A stretch of DNA of 64,000 nt from Tetrapyrgos nigripes (GCA_013368315.1 JAACJM010000001.1:1178001-1242000), one strand, 5' to 3'; positions 31,165 to 43,396 are shown, numbered from the stretch's first letter. Notes: generated by a model from the letters alone, not told the origin. Made by a program: numbers and translations.

Positions 31165-32106
31165 TTAAACGCGAACGGCACGCCAATTGCCTGAGATGTT
31201 TTGGGAGGAGCTGCGAGAGTGGGAGGGGGTGTTCTTGGAACCAAGCATAACACCGCCAGTGAGCACAGTGGTCTTGCCACCGTCGTAAGGAGTCACCTCG
31301 TTCTTGGAGGTATCCACAAAGACCTTGGCCTGCCTGGCACGCTCGCGCCTGGACTGCTTTGAAGATGCAGTTGAGGAGACGGTGGTGTCTGAGTGGCCCG
31401 AGCTCGAGTTGGACGAGCGGGAGCTACAGCGAGAGAAGGCAGACACGTTGGAAGACGCGGAGGAAGTGGAGAAAGGAGAGGGGGACCTGTCCGGAAGCGG
31501 GAACTGATCCAAGAGGGGAGTGATCCAAGACGAGGACTTGGTCTCATCAGCAATCATAGCAAAAAGCTGCTCTTCCTCGGCGTAATCGTCTTCCAAGAGC
31601 TGTTGAGTAAAGGTCTTGCTTTGCATCTGTAGAAAATAATCAGCAAAATATTCTTACATTCACTGTGAATCGAGAGGGCATACCTTGGCCGGGAGGGTAG
31701 GGAAAGCAGGAGAAGGAATTTCATCAGCCCAGACAGTGTGAAGCTGGCGTTCACCCTTCTTTCCGACACGGACCGAAACGCAACCGGGGTCGACGAGGAG
31801 ATCGAATTCCTCACCACCGAGAGCCGAAATCCAGTCGAACCATTGGACGCCAGCACTGAGGCAAGCACCGTAGATGACACGAGGTGGGAGGCATTCGGGA
31901 GAGAGGGTAAGGCAACGACGGCCGGAACCACGCAAAGGGTCCTGGGGAACCCAACTAGTGGCGCAGTAAGCAGTAAGACCAGCCTCCAACTGAAGCTGGA
32001 GTTTGATGATGGTAGTGGCAGAGTAGCGGGCGATAAGAGGGCGAGTCAAGAAAGAGATGGCGTGGGCAAGGGTGACTTGGAGAGTGGTGGAAGTGGAGAA
32101 AGCCAT
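31165..32106 (-). CDS. BTG/Tob anti-proliferative domain protein
   Basis: BTG/Tob proteins bind the CAF1/POP2 deadenylase of the CCR4-NOT complex through their N-terminal domain and slow cell growth in animals. Here the domain covers about residues 1-140: AHAISFLTRPLIARYSATTI, WVPQDPLRGSGRRCLTLSPE, PPRVIYGACLSAGVQWFDWI, then GGEEFDLLVDPGCVSVRVG. The GSG.RC motif and the L.VDP..VS.R.G strand correspond to box A and box B. One intron (about 31,627-31,683) joins the domain to a Ser-rich disordered tail (SNVSAFSRCSSRSSNSSSGH) ending GNWRAVRV at 31165. The start at 32106 puts MAFSTSTTLQVTLAHA at the expected distance from the domain. Role in this fungus is inferred from the family. Confidence 0.85.
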
Positions 32107-32790
32107 TGCGTCAACAGAAGAGGAGCGTTGAAAAATTAAAGATATGTGGATAAGTACAGCTGAGTAAGGATCGCGCAGCGATAAAAACAAGTTGAGATGC
32201 GGAAGAGATGCGGAAGAGATGCTCGCTGAAGAGATGCAAAGAATGTGGTGATATTAAGGGCGTGAAATGTGTAGCAGCGTTAGTACGTCGAGGGGTCTAA
32301 AGAATGAGACCTGTAAAAGATTAATTATAATGAAATGAAGGGACATTGAGACACTTACCGACAGGTAAGTACAGAAAGCGTAAAAAAGGAAAAGCAGTCC
32401 AGTAGCTGGTAGGGAAACAGAACTGCAAAAGGTCCTTTATAAGGCCTCAAAGAACAATAAACGAATGGTTTATTGTTCTCTGAGGAGAACAAAGACAATT
32501 GAAGTCCGAATACCCACGCCGCTCCCCTTCATCCAAGTGGGGATGCAATTATAATCCCACTGCTTCCCGAACTATCCCCGCACGGTTCTTTCCCTTGCAT
32601 TGACTCGGTTCTGTAGGATGTTCTTCTGTTTACACACGAACAGGAACACTCAATTTTTCTCGAGAACGAAACATCAGAAACTTTGCTAGCCCTTAATTGT
32701 CTTTGGGCTTTGACCCGAGTAACCAACCACCTCTTTGTCACTTTAATACAGAAAAGCTGTAGGATTGTGGTAACTACTAGAAGCTACATA
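32107..32790. other. Long upstream region of the BTG-like gene with repeats
   Basis: About 680 bases between the BTG-like gene and the fucosyltransferase-like gene, both leftward. It holds short direct copies of GAAGAGATGC near 32,197-32,240 and a perfect 12-base inverted repeat at 32,451-32,479. A long, feature-rich upstream region is what one expects of a regulated gene. No open frame with coding character was found. Confidence 0.5.
32451..32479. repeat. 12-base perfect inverted repeat with 5-base spacer
   Basis: AGAACAATAAAC, spacer GAATG, then GTTTATTGTTCT. It lies about 345 bases upstream of the BTG-like start. It could be a dimeric protein-binding site or an RNA hairpin in a leader or 3' end; it is AT-rich and not followed by a T run. 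Confidence 0.85.
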
Positions 32791-34829
32791 CTAGAACAAG
32801 TTGAATGGTGACCAAATCGGAAATATGACCGAGTGCTCGTCGACCTCGACCCACTTAGCGCCGCCTTCTCTATCGATGTCGCCCAGAATATCGACAGCGC
32901 CGAACGCCTTCTCCCATCCTAAGCCTACAGCAGACAACTTGCATACCGCCGACCTGAATGCAATCGTCAGTGCGTCAACTGTCAAGACGAGGCAAAATCT
33001 CACCGTATTGTACACACAACTGCTTCTAGAGCAAGACGGACCTCATCATTCTCTGACCAAAGACCGCTTACCAACGCCAGATCAACTATCATTCCCCGCG
33101 TGAGCTTCACTCTCTCATCCAACGTGTATGATTCATCAAATCTATCCTGAAAATACTCTCGTGGACTTGCCAGTGAGCTAAGTTCCGTGTTGGCGCTCTT
33201 TGCCAAAGAAAATACGTCCGTTTGTTGCGCGATCTCCTTCAAAGCGTCCGGTGTATCGGATGCGGCATACACAAGCGGTTTTGATGACAATCCAAGCTTT
33301 GACCACGACCCAGAGACGGCCGAGACGTACTCGGAAACAGGGATATGTTCCGCTGCATTGTAGAAGGACGGCTTCTGGTCTCCACGTCGGATGTGGACAG
33401 AAATGTAATTTGTTGATTCTCCTTTGGAGTAGGAGTATAATTCATTCCGAACTGCACGAATCAGCCGTGCGTTTTCTTGGCTGGGGCGGATAGTATTCTG
33501 CAAAGATTCGGCTGCCCTCTCGAATACAGGCTGTTTTCTGTTGAGACCGTGGCGATAGCTGCAAGGCAAACTATATAGTGAGTATTTAGGCTGAAAAGAT
33601 CGGCAAACGTACGGATTGTCGTAGTGGTCCACAAACTTGTTACCGAAATGAAACTTGGACGTATGTGAGTTAATAAGCTGTCGGTGATGATCAACACAGA
33701 TCCTTTCTTAGATCAATAACTAGTTACCCAATGCCTGAATGAAAGTCCATTCAGAGAGATCATATATAGGTACAGAAAAAACTCACCTGGCTGTCCTTGG
33801 ACACGCAACGTATTCTGTCAGGAAGGAAAGCTTTAGCACAGAAGCTGAAATGCAACTGCAAGGCCATACCTTCGGGTGGAGGAGGTTTGCAGCCAGGCTC
33901 TGGTCCAGGTTGGAGAGTTCGGACATCTTCGAAGTGATCAATCCATCTTCACAGTTGTTAGTAACAGAACTTCGCGTCAAGCGAATCAGACAACCCACTT
34001 TCCCCGGTTCCAATAGGTATCATCGATAAAAAACGTTCGGTTTCGCTGTCTAGGCGTAAGAAGTTGTAATGCAAAAATACGCCAGTCGACTCACCTCACG
34101 CGCCAAAGCTGCAGCTTGAGCGATTAGAGCTAAGTCTGAAACAAGCCCAATCCTCCCATCGAGCATGTAGGTGATGGTGCTGGTGCAAACGTCATCGTCT
34201 TTCTGATGTGTAACGTCGATGTTCTCCGGCATGTCCCAATAGTCTCCCATGTTCGGGTGCTCCTTGTTCATGACATAGCAAGCTTGGACATAGTCAGCTG
34301 GCAATAAAGGGAACTGCGTCGCATTATAATGGAAAGTGACCGAGGGTATCTCCTCCTTCAGAGATGACTCTGAAGCGTCAGAGGCTTGTGAAGGGGTAGG
34401 AGCTCCTACGTATTTCTCTAGCGTTCCTGGCTTTTGGTATGACACAATAACAAGAAACAAGAGTGCACTTGCGATCACACTCCATACCAATACCGAGAGA
34501 TTTGACGCCATTTTGCTCATCACCCATTTCCCCTTTTCGGTTATGAAAGACTTTGTCGAACGAGCAGCTATCCGGTCATCTCCTACATTTCGATGTCCAC
34601 TGGGTGGAAAGCTGTCGCTGGCAGACGATAGTAGGGGTAGTGATTGTTGATGTCCAGCATCTTCATAACCGTTCCCGTCATCTTCATCGAGGTCCAATTC
34701 CAATTCCGCAGGTCCATAGGCTTCTTCAGCTCGGGCTGCCCTTGAATGAGGAGTTCGCGGCGTCAAAACCTGATATTCCGAAGTACTTGCTCGTCCCGAT
34801 ACGTTTGTCAGAGGTCTTGGACGAGGCAT
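32791..34829 (-). CDS. Type II membrane glycosyltransferase, fucosyltransferase-like
   Basis: Start MPRPRPLTNVSGRASTSEYQ at 34829; about 105 cytosolic residues with acidic patches (ELELDLDEDDGNGYEDAG) lead to one membrane span, LSVLVWSVIASALLFLVIVS, so the enzyme part faces the Golgi lumen. The luminal part has QRNRTFFIDDTYWNRGKW, WINHFEDVRT and, in the catalytic core, NYISVHIRRGDQKPSFY, matching the HxRRGD motif that binds GDP-fucose in alpha-1,6- and protein O-fucosyltransferases. PLVYAASDTPDALKEIA is a second family block. The C-terminal exon ends VIFPIWSPFNLF at 32791, joined by a gtgaga..ttcag intron. Family to clan level is fair; that fucose is the donor is inference. Confidence 0.75.
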
Positions 34830-34975
34830 GATGATGGAGGTGGAAAGGGAGGATCAACCTGGGTAGTTACATGTCAACAATATGTTTGTCGGTTGCGTTT
34901 ACGGTTGCACAGGTACAGGTATATACTGGCCCAGCCCTCTGCCTCAACCTCCTCATTTATCAGGACGTATTCAAA

Positions 34976-35936
34976 ATGATCCCAACCCCTGACCTCTCCC
35001 ACCTCACTCGAGCTGATTATGAACATGTATACGAGCCTGCAGGTATACATCTTTTCATACAATGACCTGCAAACATCATTCAATCTACTCAGAGGACACC
35101 TTTTTAATACTGGACGCTCTGGAGGAACACGCCGATGAGCTGAAAAAGATGGCACCTTTGACTTGTCTGGAGGTAGGGTGCGTGCACTTGGTGATGCATT
35201 TGTCCTTCGATTTTCTGACAATCTCTGCAGGTCAGGTTCGGGATGCGTATCTAGTTTCGTCAGTCAAATACTGGGTCCTTCGGCGCGTATGTTGCTTCAT
35301 CTGCTTCTAATGATCTCCTGCTGACATGTCTCTCAGTATATCTATGTACCGACATCAACCCGTACGCCTGCAGAAGTACCTCTAGAACAGGTACACAAAA
35401 TAGAGTCCGTTTGTCTGGTTTTGAACGCAAGTTGCAACTGATGCAATGCACAGATACATCTAGATGTTGTGCACACATCCCTTGCTCACCCTTTGCATAC
35501 CAGGTTAAAACATTCCATCGACATCATTCTATTCAACCCTCCATACGTACCAACTGTGGCGGAAGAGTTGCTGGATGCACAAGATCTTAAAGGCATTGAG
35601 GGTTCATGGGCAGGAGGTCAGGACGGCATGCAGATCACGAACAAGCTGTTGGATGAGGTCGACGTATGTCTACACTTTCTTGCTTTGTCGCGCATTCTTA
35701 CAAAACGCTCTTCAGGTTCTCCTCTCCCCACATGGCCGAATGTATCTTGTTGCCCTAAAGGAAAACAACATTCCTGAAATACAGCTACGAATGAAAAATC
35801 TCTATAATTTGCAAAGCACAGTGAGTTTTGTTGTCATTGCGTATGCTGTACGTTTCAATGAATCAGTTTTCTCCAGATAGTTCTTTCGCGCCGGGCAGGT
35901 CGAGAGCATTTATGCATTGTATGTTTTAATCGATAG
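34976..35936 (+). CDS. MTQ2: eRF1 glutamine N5-methyltransferase (HemK2-type)
   Basis: Methylates the Gln of the GGQ motif of translation termination factor eRF1, acting with Trm112. The start MIPTPDLSHLTRADYEHVYE is at 34976. Marks are EDTFLILDALEEHADELKKM, LEVGSGSGCVSSFVSQILG (the SAM-binding loop, joined across an intron), YLCTDINPYA, and the catalytic DIILFNPPYVPT with the N-P-P-Y motif. GIEGSWAGGQDGMQITNKLL and LLSPHGRMYLVALKENNIPE follow. The last exon ends EHLCIVCFNR at 35936 after a gtgagt..ctccag intron. About 230 residues, the family norm. The gene is divergent from the fucosyltransferase-like gene, with 146 bases between starts. Confidence 0.92.
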
Positions 35937-36062
35937 CAGTAAACGAAGTCTGTTTTGTACAATGATGCCGGTAAAAGAGAGAGAATTTACGATAGGTGAA
36001 GTCCATAGCGATTAGCTGTGCAATAAAATATGCATTCTTCAAGTGAAGAGTAAAAGAGAGGC

Positions 36063-39000
36063 CTAATCATCGTCAGTTGCGCCAGGTCGACGCCCTCGCA
36101 AACTAAACCGAGAAGGAGAAGCGATGGACTTCCTCCGTAACATGGAATCATCTCCAGAGGAAGTGGAAGGACGCCGCTCCGAAGGACTCAGAGTAGGGTC
36201 GAAATCAAGTTGCAGTCGCAACTTGCCCACGCCGTTACGCAGTTCCACCGAAACTTCCGTTGCTGAGACCTGTCCTGGTACAATATGTCGCCATATCTGC
36301 AAAGCACTGAGTCAAATGTACAAGTTGATGCACTAAAACACTTACATCGATCTCACCATCACCCAACAACTTGTCCTTGCCTAGAGTTTTGTGATCATGT
36401 ATCCAGACGAACATTTTTGGAGTCAGCGGACCAGCTGTGAATGTGAAACTTTCACCCCTGAGAAAGGTTTCAGTGCTGAACCAAAAAAGTTGCAACTGAA
36501 TTCTTACCATTCAGGATTGTTGGTCTTTACATGCTTCGTCTTGCACTCCTTGTCACCTAGACGAAGCACAGCGTAAGGCTTAACGTCTGTTGGTGCAAGA
36601 TCCTTGGCGTCCAAGACGGAGACCCGCAGAGTACCAGGTTCAGAGCTGACACCTGGCAAGCCTTCAATCGTCGGACTGGAGGGGAATGGAGCAACGCCGA
36701 CACCGTCCGACTTGGCTGAAATTGGATGTGATGCCTGACCGGCCGGGATTTCTGGGATAGCAGGCACAACGACGTCTCCATCTTTACCTCCAATGTTCTT
36801 GAACACTCCGGTGACCCCGTGGAAGACACCCTTGCCCGCGCTGACGGGCAGTCCGCCTAACTGAGTCATAGCCCGCCCTGCAGATGAGAACGTAGAAGTT
36901 TTCGCACGTGTTTTTACAATGATTTCTGGTCGGAAAGTCAACTGAACTCGAATTCGACCTTTCTCCCCGTTCTTCGGTGTACTTAAAGGAAGGGTACGCT
37001 CTGCAACCATGAAGGGTTCCAGCTCACTGAGGTCGATTTGCGCTGATCCGAGACTTTTAGATTGCTCAATCTGATTCCAGTCAAAGACTTCAACAGTGAA
37101 GTTTGCATGGACACGAGAAGGCTGGGTTTTCAGGATGAGCAAAATTATCATGACAGGCTATTTGGAGTACGTACCACTGAGCAGTCGAAGGATTCATTCC
37201 AGTCAGGATTAATAGTTTTCTTGATGGTGTCTGATTTGAAGACCTTGTTGTCGTTGAGTGAGAAGACAGCGTAAGGGTCCGATTTTCCTGCTCAACCGAT
37301 TGACATCATGACACTCTGAATGCGGGAACATTTACGAACCTCCTCTATCAGCGGCGGGTAAGTCGCGAGCATCCAACAATTGCACATGTAATGTGCCTTG
37401 GTCTGTAATAAGCAGGTCAGCAATTGTACACATAATAATGGGATGTGACCGCTCACTGTTGATGCTCTCTCGTGGTTCCAACTCAACCGGTACAGGGACA
37501 AAGCGTGCTTCTATCCTGATAGTAGACGCATAATTTCGTTCATCCACATCAGTCAGAGTATAGATTTGGGGGCCATCCTACAGACGTTGTAAGTCACAGA
37601 ATAGCAGAGTTCCGAATATGAACTTCACTCACCATGGTCAATTCAAGGAAAGCTTTAGCATCGCCTTTCCATTGGGCAATAACATCGTCCTTTTCACCTT
37701 CATCTGCTTCATTGAGTCGTAGCCAAATCTGACCAAAATCCAATTCCTTGATGAAAGCTTCCCCAACATATGCCCATTGAGCTTTAGTACTACTCGCTCT
37801 CTGAGTACTGAAACAAGGCCAGTAACCATCGTCCAAGAGAACCTCCAAACGAGCCTTCTTGACCAGATTGCCTGATATAACGTTGAAAATAATGATACCA
37901 GATTCTGAACGAAAACGTAAGTGAACTAGTATGTAATGTCAAGAAGTGAACATACGATGAGACAGAAGCTCCTCCTTGCTGAGTGTGAACCCAGGTTCCT
38001 CGTTTTTCTTGCTGTCTTGCGTTTGGTTGGTGGCATGCGTGGCACTGGTGTCGGTGGTCTTGATGGTGTCGGTAGACTTTGCGTTCTTGGTGTGACCCTT
38101 CTTTTCAGGTCCGCTAATGGTGACACCACTTTGGATCGGCCCGTCATCTTCCACAGAGCCATCCGAAGTCTTACTGACTACAGAGCCAGAATCGCTATCA
38201 GCAGCCGCCTCCTCGATGACCACAGCACTAGAAGTCCCTTCAGTAAAGGTCAAGCCTTTCAGTTTCATGGCTGGGACGAATTCAGCGCGGAAATATAATG
38301 TTCCCTTGTAAGATTTTCCCTTATCCAAACGAATGGATTCCGACATGTTCTTGACCCCAGTAGACAGGAAGGGATGGAGAGGGTCGTCATTCTCAACCAC
38401 CAAGTCGGAGACTTTGAGTTCCACGTAACCAAGGGATCGATCCTAATCATACCAGAGGGTAAGCAAAATCCTAGATGTAACTGAGAAGTCGATAATGACC
38501 TTGGTCAAATGTTGATAATCCATACATTCCAGCATCAAGGTCTCTCTGAGCGAATGAACAGGGATGTAGACAATCTGATCCCAAACTGGGTTCAAGTCTA
38601 TAATTGCAATTGGTAAGAAACCTCCTCTGTGAATAATCGGACTCACTGTTGTTCACAACTTCTGTCCTGCCCTTGGTAACATTATTGACTTGTACGCGAA
38701 CATACGGATCGCTCTGCTTAGAAATAAGCGCATACCAGTCCATAAAAACGAGGGCAAATTACCTTTCCACCCAGCGACGCTTCAACATTCTTTACGTCGG
38801 CGGCCCTATCCAGCAGTAATCGGACGACACCGATTGGCGGCATGTACTGGTCAATACCTTGAAGGCTTCCCGCCATATCCAACGGTTTCCACTCAGCAGA
38901 TAGTCTTATCCTTCCACTTTGGCAATCACTGAGCGGGAACCAATCCTTGCCTTCGGCCTTGAAATCCAACAGATCCTTCAGTCTGATAGACATGCGTCCA

Positions 39001-41264
39001 ACGACAGGGTCCTTCAGGAAATCTCGGTCATCGATGACCTTGACAGTAATGACAGAGCTGTTCTTGTCTATGCAGAGGAACTCGTGCGCGGATTCCCAAA
39101 CAGGTGAACTTGTATGCTTGGCGTTCCTTGTCGTATGAATAGGCGCTTTGCTGTCACCGAGATAGACCTTGGCAAGAGGGTTGAGATCACCGGAAAGCGA
39201 CTTCCTAGTATCCAGCTCCTTGGCCTGATGCACTGTGAGTCGGACGATACCAACGGCTGGCACGACGACGGCATGAGTAAGAGCGTTGATAGCACACGCG
39301 AAAGAACTTACTGGTGTCAGGTATTTCTTCTTGACCTTCGGGCTTGAGCACTGGGTAGAATGAGACGTCATATCTCAACTCTCCTCTCTCTTTCCCATCT
39401 TTCAACACAGGGGTCATGACACCCTCCCATGTAGCATCCTTCGTCAGTTTTTCGAGTTCAAATGTCGAGGATCCGAGCAAGGTATCCTTTCTGTGGTCGT
39501 TATAGTCAAACAAATTTAGAACTAAGGATTCAGTCAGGGAATTGATGAGGACAAATTTAGTCTCCATCCAAGTAGGGTTATAGCTGTACATGCGGGAATC
39601 AGGTTACCGTCACAACTGAAGAGACAAAAATAGCACATACGTATTATGTTTATACTTGGTATGGGCTAACTCTGCGCGATTGTTGATGGTGATGGCAACG
39701 TACGGGTCGGGCGTGCCGCCGCCAATCTTTTGACCTTTGATACCACGGGCAGAAATGATGGTAATTTGAAGAACACCGACAGCAGTGTCCAAGGGAGTAC
39801 CAGAAAGCAGCTGTTCCAAGTTAAGAGTAAAGACGTGGGGGTCGTACATCATTGGCTCAAGGGTTGCATGTGTCATATCACGAATAAAGGAAGAGAGACC
39901 AGGAATCTACAAAACAACATTATCAGCAGTGAATGCAAGACATCACGAGAAAGGCCAACTTGCATTAGCGATATCGAAACCGAAGGTCTCTCCACCAATG
40001 GGTTTCAAAACATAGTCAATGACAGGTTTCTCCAAAAAGCAAAGGTCGACAATTTGGACATGGGGAAAGTTGGTCATCAACTTCATTCGGATTCGCATGA
40101 GCCCACTGAAATTGATATCCTCCACAAGAACAGGTATGGCTGCAGTAGCAAGGCCTTTGCCGACACGGATGGACAGGACGATCTTGGGATTTACCTTGGC
40201 AGCTGCCTGTTTGGGAGTCAGGTCGAGGTCATTTGGAGTAAACGAGAAACCCCAATCCATCATGACAATGTCTTCCTCGGTTTTTGGGAAAGTCCTGACT
40301 TTGTCAATGCGGGGAGCTTTGTTACCGAGAGTAAAGGTGCTTAGACTGAGAGAGTCGAGGAAAGCAGGGGTGCTGGTACTGAGAATTTGATTGACAGAAG
40401 AACTGATCGTGGCAGAAAGGACTGGCTCATAGATAAGCCAAAATCTGTCGAGGAAGTTGTTGATCCATTCGGCTGACTCGTGCTCTGAAGCTAGACGCGT
40501 CTTGACTAGCTCCCTCTGGATATCGTCGCGCGACCGGCGTCGAGTGCGTTCCATAGACGTCGTGTAGTAAGTACTGCATACGGCGAGGACAATAAACAGC
40601 CATCCCCATCCGAAGCCAAAACGCGTTAAGAAGTGTGACGCAAAGACGGCCTGATCGAAGCCAGGTTATATTGGGAACGAAGCGAAATGAACGAAAATAG
40701 GACGTACAAAGATAATGATGCCTGCATTGTGATACCAACTGCCATAATATTGCTCAGAGAGGAACTGGTCGAGGATATTGCGGTCCTTCTCCTCGCCTTC
40801 GGGTGCATCAATACCAGAAACTTGGCGCCAACCAATTTTGTACCAATCTGGGATAGCAGGTGCGGGAGAAGATGAGACATCGCCAGGAGGAGTGGGTGTG
40901 TCGTCCTCGACAACGGGTGATGACTCCTCTGACTGAGGACCAGGTTTGTCGGAATCGACGTCTTGCACGCTTATTGTCGGTATGACAGATGAATGACCTC
41001 GGTCGATTTGGACCTCTTGTGACGCAGTGAGATATGGCTTAGAGACAAAAATTACGCGTACTGACCTTGCTCGGCAACGGGCTCGGACCTTTTGGCAACA
41101 CTCTTGAGTTGTTCGAGCTGCTGACGGCCTTTGACTTCAGCCGCCGCCCTTTCCTGCGTGTCAACGTCTTGGATGAGAGGGTCAGCGACACGACCATTAG
41201 TGGCGTCCTGGACAACATTGTTGAGATGAGGCTGGCCATTGGAAGCGCCGCTGGCGACAGCCAT
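36063..41264 (-). CDS. Tricalbin / extended synaptotagmin (SMP plus C2 domains)
   Basis: Tethers the endoplasmic reticulum to the plasma membrane and moves lipid through its SMP domain. The start MAVASGASNGQPHLNNVVQD is at 41264. An N-terminal disordered, acidic region leads to a membrane hairpin (IIIFAVFASHFLTRFGF and WLFIVLAVCSTYYTTS). The SMP domain follows (SAEWINNFLDRFWLIYEPVL to IPGLSSFIRD). I count five C2 units, opening at VGVLQITIISARGIKGQ, VGIVRLTVHQAKELDTR, IGVVRLLLDRAADVKNV, QGTLHVQLLDARDLPAA and PGTLRVSVLDAKDLAPT, plus one more diverged C2-like stretch between the third and fourth. The C-terminus ends RFSLRGRRPGATDDD. Over 20 introns make it the largest gene here. Confidence 0.92.
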
Positions 41265-41571
41265 GGTGGAAGGGAACGAGTGATGGTGGAAGGAAAGTGA
41301 GATTATGTACCTTGCTATGTACGCCCAGAGAATGATGTCAGTCAAACGCGTGGCAGGTGTACGGCTGCGCTTTCCACTCGCACGGACTCCGCGCTCAAAA
41401 TTTTCTAAATATTCCACCGTCGGTCCGTAGGTATCTTGTCCTGATGGGGTGCCTAGTACCGGTGTTAACGTTCTTGCAGAGTATGTAGAAATAAGTATTA
41501 TTTTTCAGTCGTAAGAAAATAATGTCAAATAGCCAATAATGGGTGTGGCTGTGGTACATCTGCATCTTGCG
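41265..41571. other. Divergent promoter between tricalbin and the Ugo1-like gene
   Basis: Roughly 307 bases with both promoters. Two upstream ATGs precede the chosen Ugo1-like start; one (41,522) opens a three-codon frame ending in TAG and the other (41,539) is in frame with the gene. No repeat or RNA gene was recognised. Confidence 0.45.
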
Positions 41572-43075
41572 ATGAGTTCACCTCCTTCTCTACGAGACTT
41601 GTATACCGATCCTTCTTCTTCATGGTCTTTCAATGTACAGCAACCGCTCTCTAATAATACCACTCCAGACAAACCAGGCCCAAGTTCCTTCCACTGGTCA
41701 TCTCGGCCGACACGACCTCCTCATAATTCCATTTTCGACCTTTCTCCCGACCTCAATGACGCCTCGGACGTCAACGTCACAAATCTCCTACGAGCAATAG
41801 TCGCCTCTGCAGTACTTCAGTACACAAGCACTGCTATAGCTATGCCATGGGAGGTTGGCAAGCTGTTACTCCAAGTACAATGGGTGCCTCGGTATACGCA
41901 GGAACCCGAGTTATCTTCGGAGGCCGTTGATGATGAGGACGCAGTGTGTATCTTGTCTCTATTCTTGGCACTCTTTCCGATTGTTCTCGTAGCTCAGTGA
42001 CTCTTCCAATGACAACGACTCGTATTTTGCTGATCCGGGAGTGACGTCCCCCATTCCTCCAAATCCCCCTTCACACGATGCACACATTTCCACTCGTCGG
42101 GTCCCCGATGATGGTATATACGTTATGCCTGTAGGGAGGCAGGATGGGGTATGGGGTATGATCAAACGCGTCGGTCGTTTTAGGGAAGAAGGCTGGCTGG
42201 CCTTGTGGAAAGGTGAACAACACCAACTTGTATACCTGTTTTGCCATATCTAACGATGCCTAGGTCTGTTGACCTCGTGTACAATGGAAATTATTTCTTC
42301 AACTCTACAGCCCATTCTACATAATATGCTTCATTCTGTCTTCCTGCCGTCAAGCAACCTTTTTTACCCTCCACCCATCGTTCTTCCTGTAGCATCGCAT
42401 CTCCTGACGGGTCTTATTCTTTCACCACTGGATCTCGTTCGGACCCGTTTGATTGTTCAGTCTTCGAATCCTCAGCATCGACGCTATTCAGGCCCAGTAG
42501 ACGCTTTATCTCAAATCCTCCGTGACGAAGGAGGGCTTCGAGGAGTATATCTACACCCTCATCTACTCATACCCGCCGTTATCGACAACACTCTACGTCC
42601 TCTTGTTTCTCTGGCGTTGCCAGGTATCATTGCCTCCTACATAGGACCCCATATCACCGAAGAATCAAATCCAATTGCTTGGGGAATAGCAGAGCTTGCC
42701 GGCAGCTGTCTAAGTCTGCTCGTCACACTACCGTTCGAAACTATGCGACGACGATTACAAGTTCAGACGCGAGGCACAGCAAGACCCATTGCGGGATGTG
42801 TACAGTTACGGCCTGCCCCTTACAATGGGGTCGTGGACACTTTCTGGCACATAGTGACGGAGGAGAGATCGGATCAACCTCACCGCCCTAGAAGGATGAG
42901 CAGAAGCGGGAAGACAGAGGAAAAGGAAAAGGTGGAAGAGGAGGGCTGGCTGAGGCACACAGGGATTGGACAGCTATACCGAGGATTGGGTATGAGGCTT
43001 GGTGCTAGCATTATTGTATTTGCTCTAGCCTCGATTAGCGGGGAGGATGCTGATAGTGGCTGGGCCGAGCTGTAG
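41572..43075 (+). CDS. Mitochondrial carrier-fold protein, Ugo1-like
   Basis: Ugo1 is an outer-membrane member of the mitochondrial carrier family that links Fzo1 and Mgm1 in mitochondrial fusion. The start MSSPPSLRDLYTDPSSSWSF is at 41572 (an in-frame ATG at 41539 would add 11 residues). A disordered region precedes LLRAIVASAVLQYTSTAIAM PWEVGK; the P-x-[DE] carrier motifs are degenerate: PWEVGKLLLQVQ, SPLDLVRTRLIVQSSN and LPFETMRRRLQVQTRG. Membrane helices include LPVASHLLTGLILSPLDLVR and AWGIAELAGSCLSLLVTLPF. The last unit ends RGLGMRLGASIIVFALASIS. Degenerate repeats and the N-terminal extension argue for Ugo1 rather than a transporter. Two introns near 41,945 and 42,215. Confidence 0.82.
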
Positions 43076-43150
43076 AATGCTGAATTCGAACACATGATGC
43101 ACCAATTTGACGTGTCGAAAAAGGGAACCTGATATCCTTTTCTGGTGCAA

Positions 43151-43180
43151 AGGTAGACATTTCACAGGTAGACATTTCAC
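43151..43180. repeat. 15-base perfect tandem duplication
   Basis: AGGTAGACATTTCAC occurs twice in direct contact, about 75 bases past the Ugo1-like stop and about 215 bases before the Nudix start. Confidence 0.9.
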
Positions 43181-43277
43181 ATCGTGGACAGGACTGAGGT
43201 TTTTGAAAGCGATGTGGATATTATATGCGAAGGCGCGTCTCTGACAAGTTAAGCTCAAACAAGTTTCACTAGTACTC

Positions 43278-43291
43278 AACCCTAACCCTAA
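43278..43291. repeat. Telomere-like CCCTAA dimer
   Basis: AACCCTAACCCTAA, two units of the CCCTAA telomere strand used by many fungi, inside the promoter of the Nudix gene. It also reads as a telobox-like regulatory element. Only two units are present, so it is not a telomere relic of any length. Confidence 0.7.
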
Positions 43292-43396
43292 TGTAACACA
43301 TGAAAAAGGTTGGGGACGGCCGGACGTTATTATAATATATATTTAACTTTTGGGGCGGATGACTTTGAGGAGGATCGGCTCTTTCTCCTGCACGTC

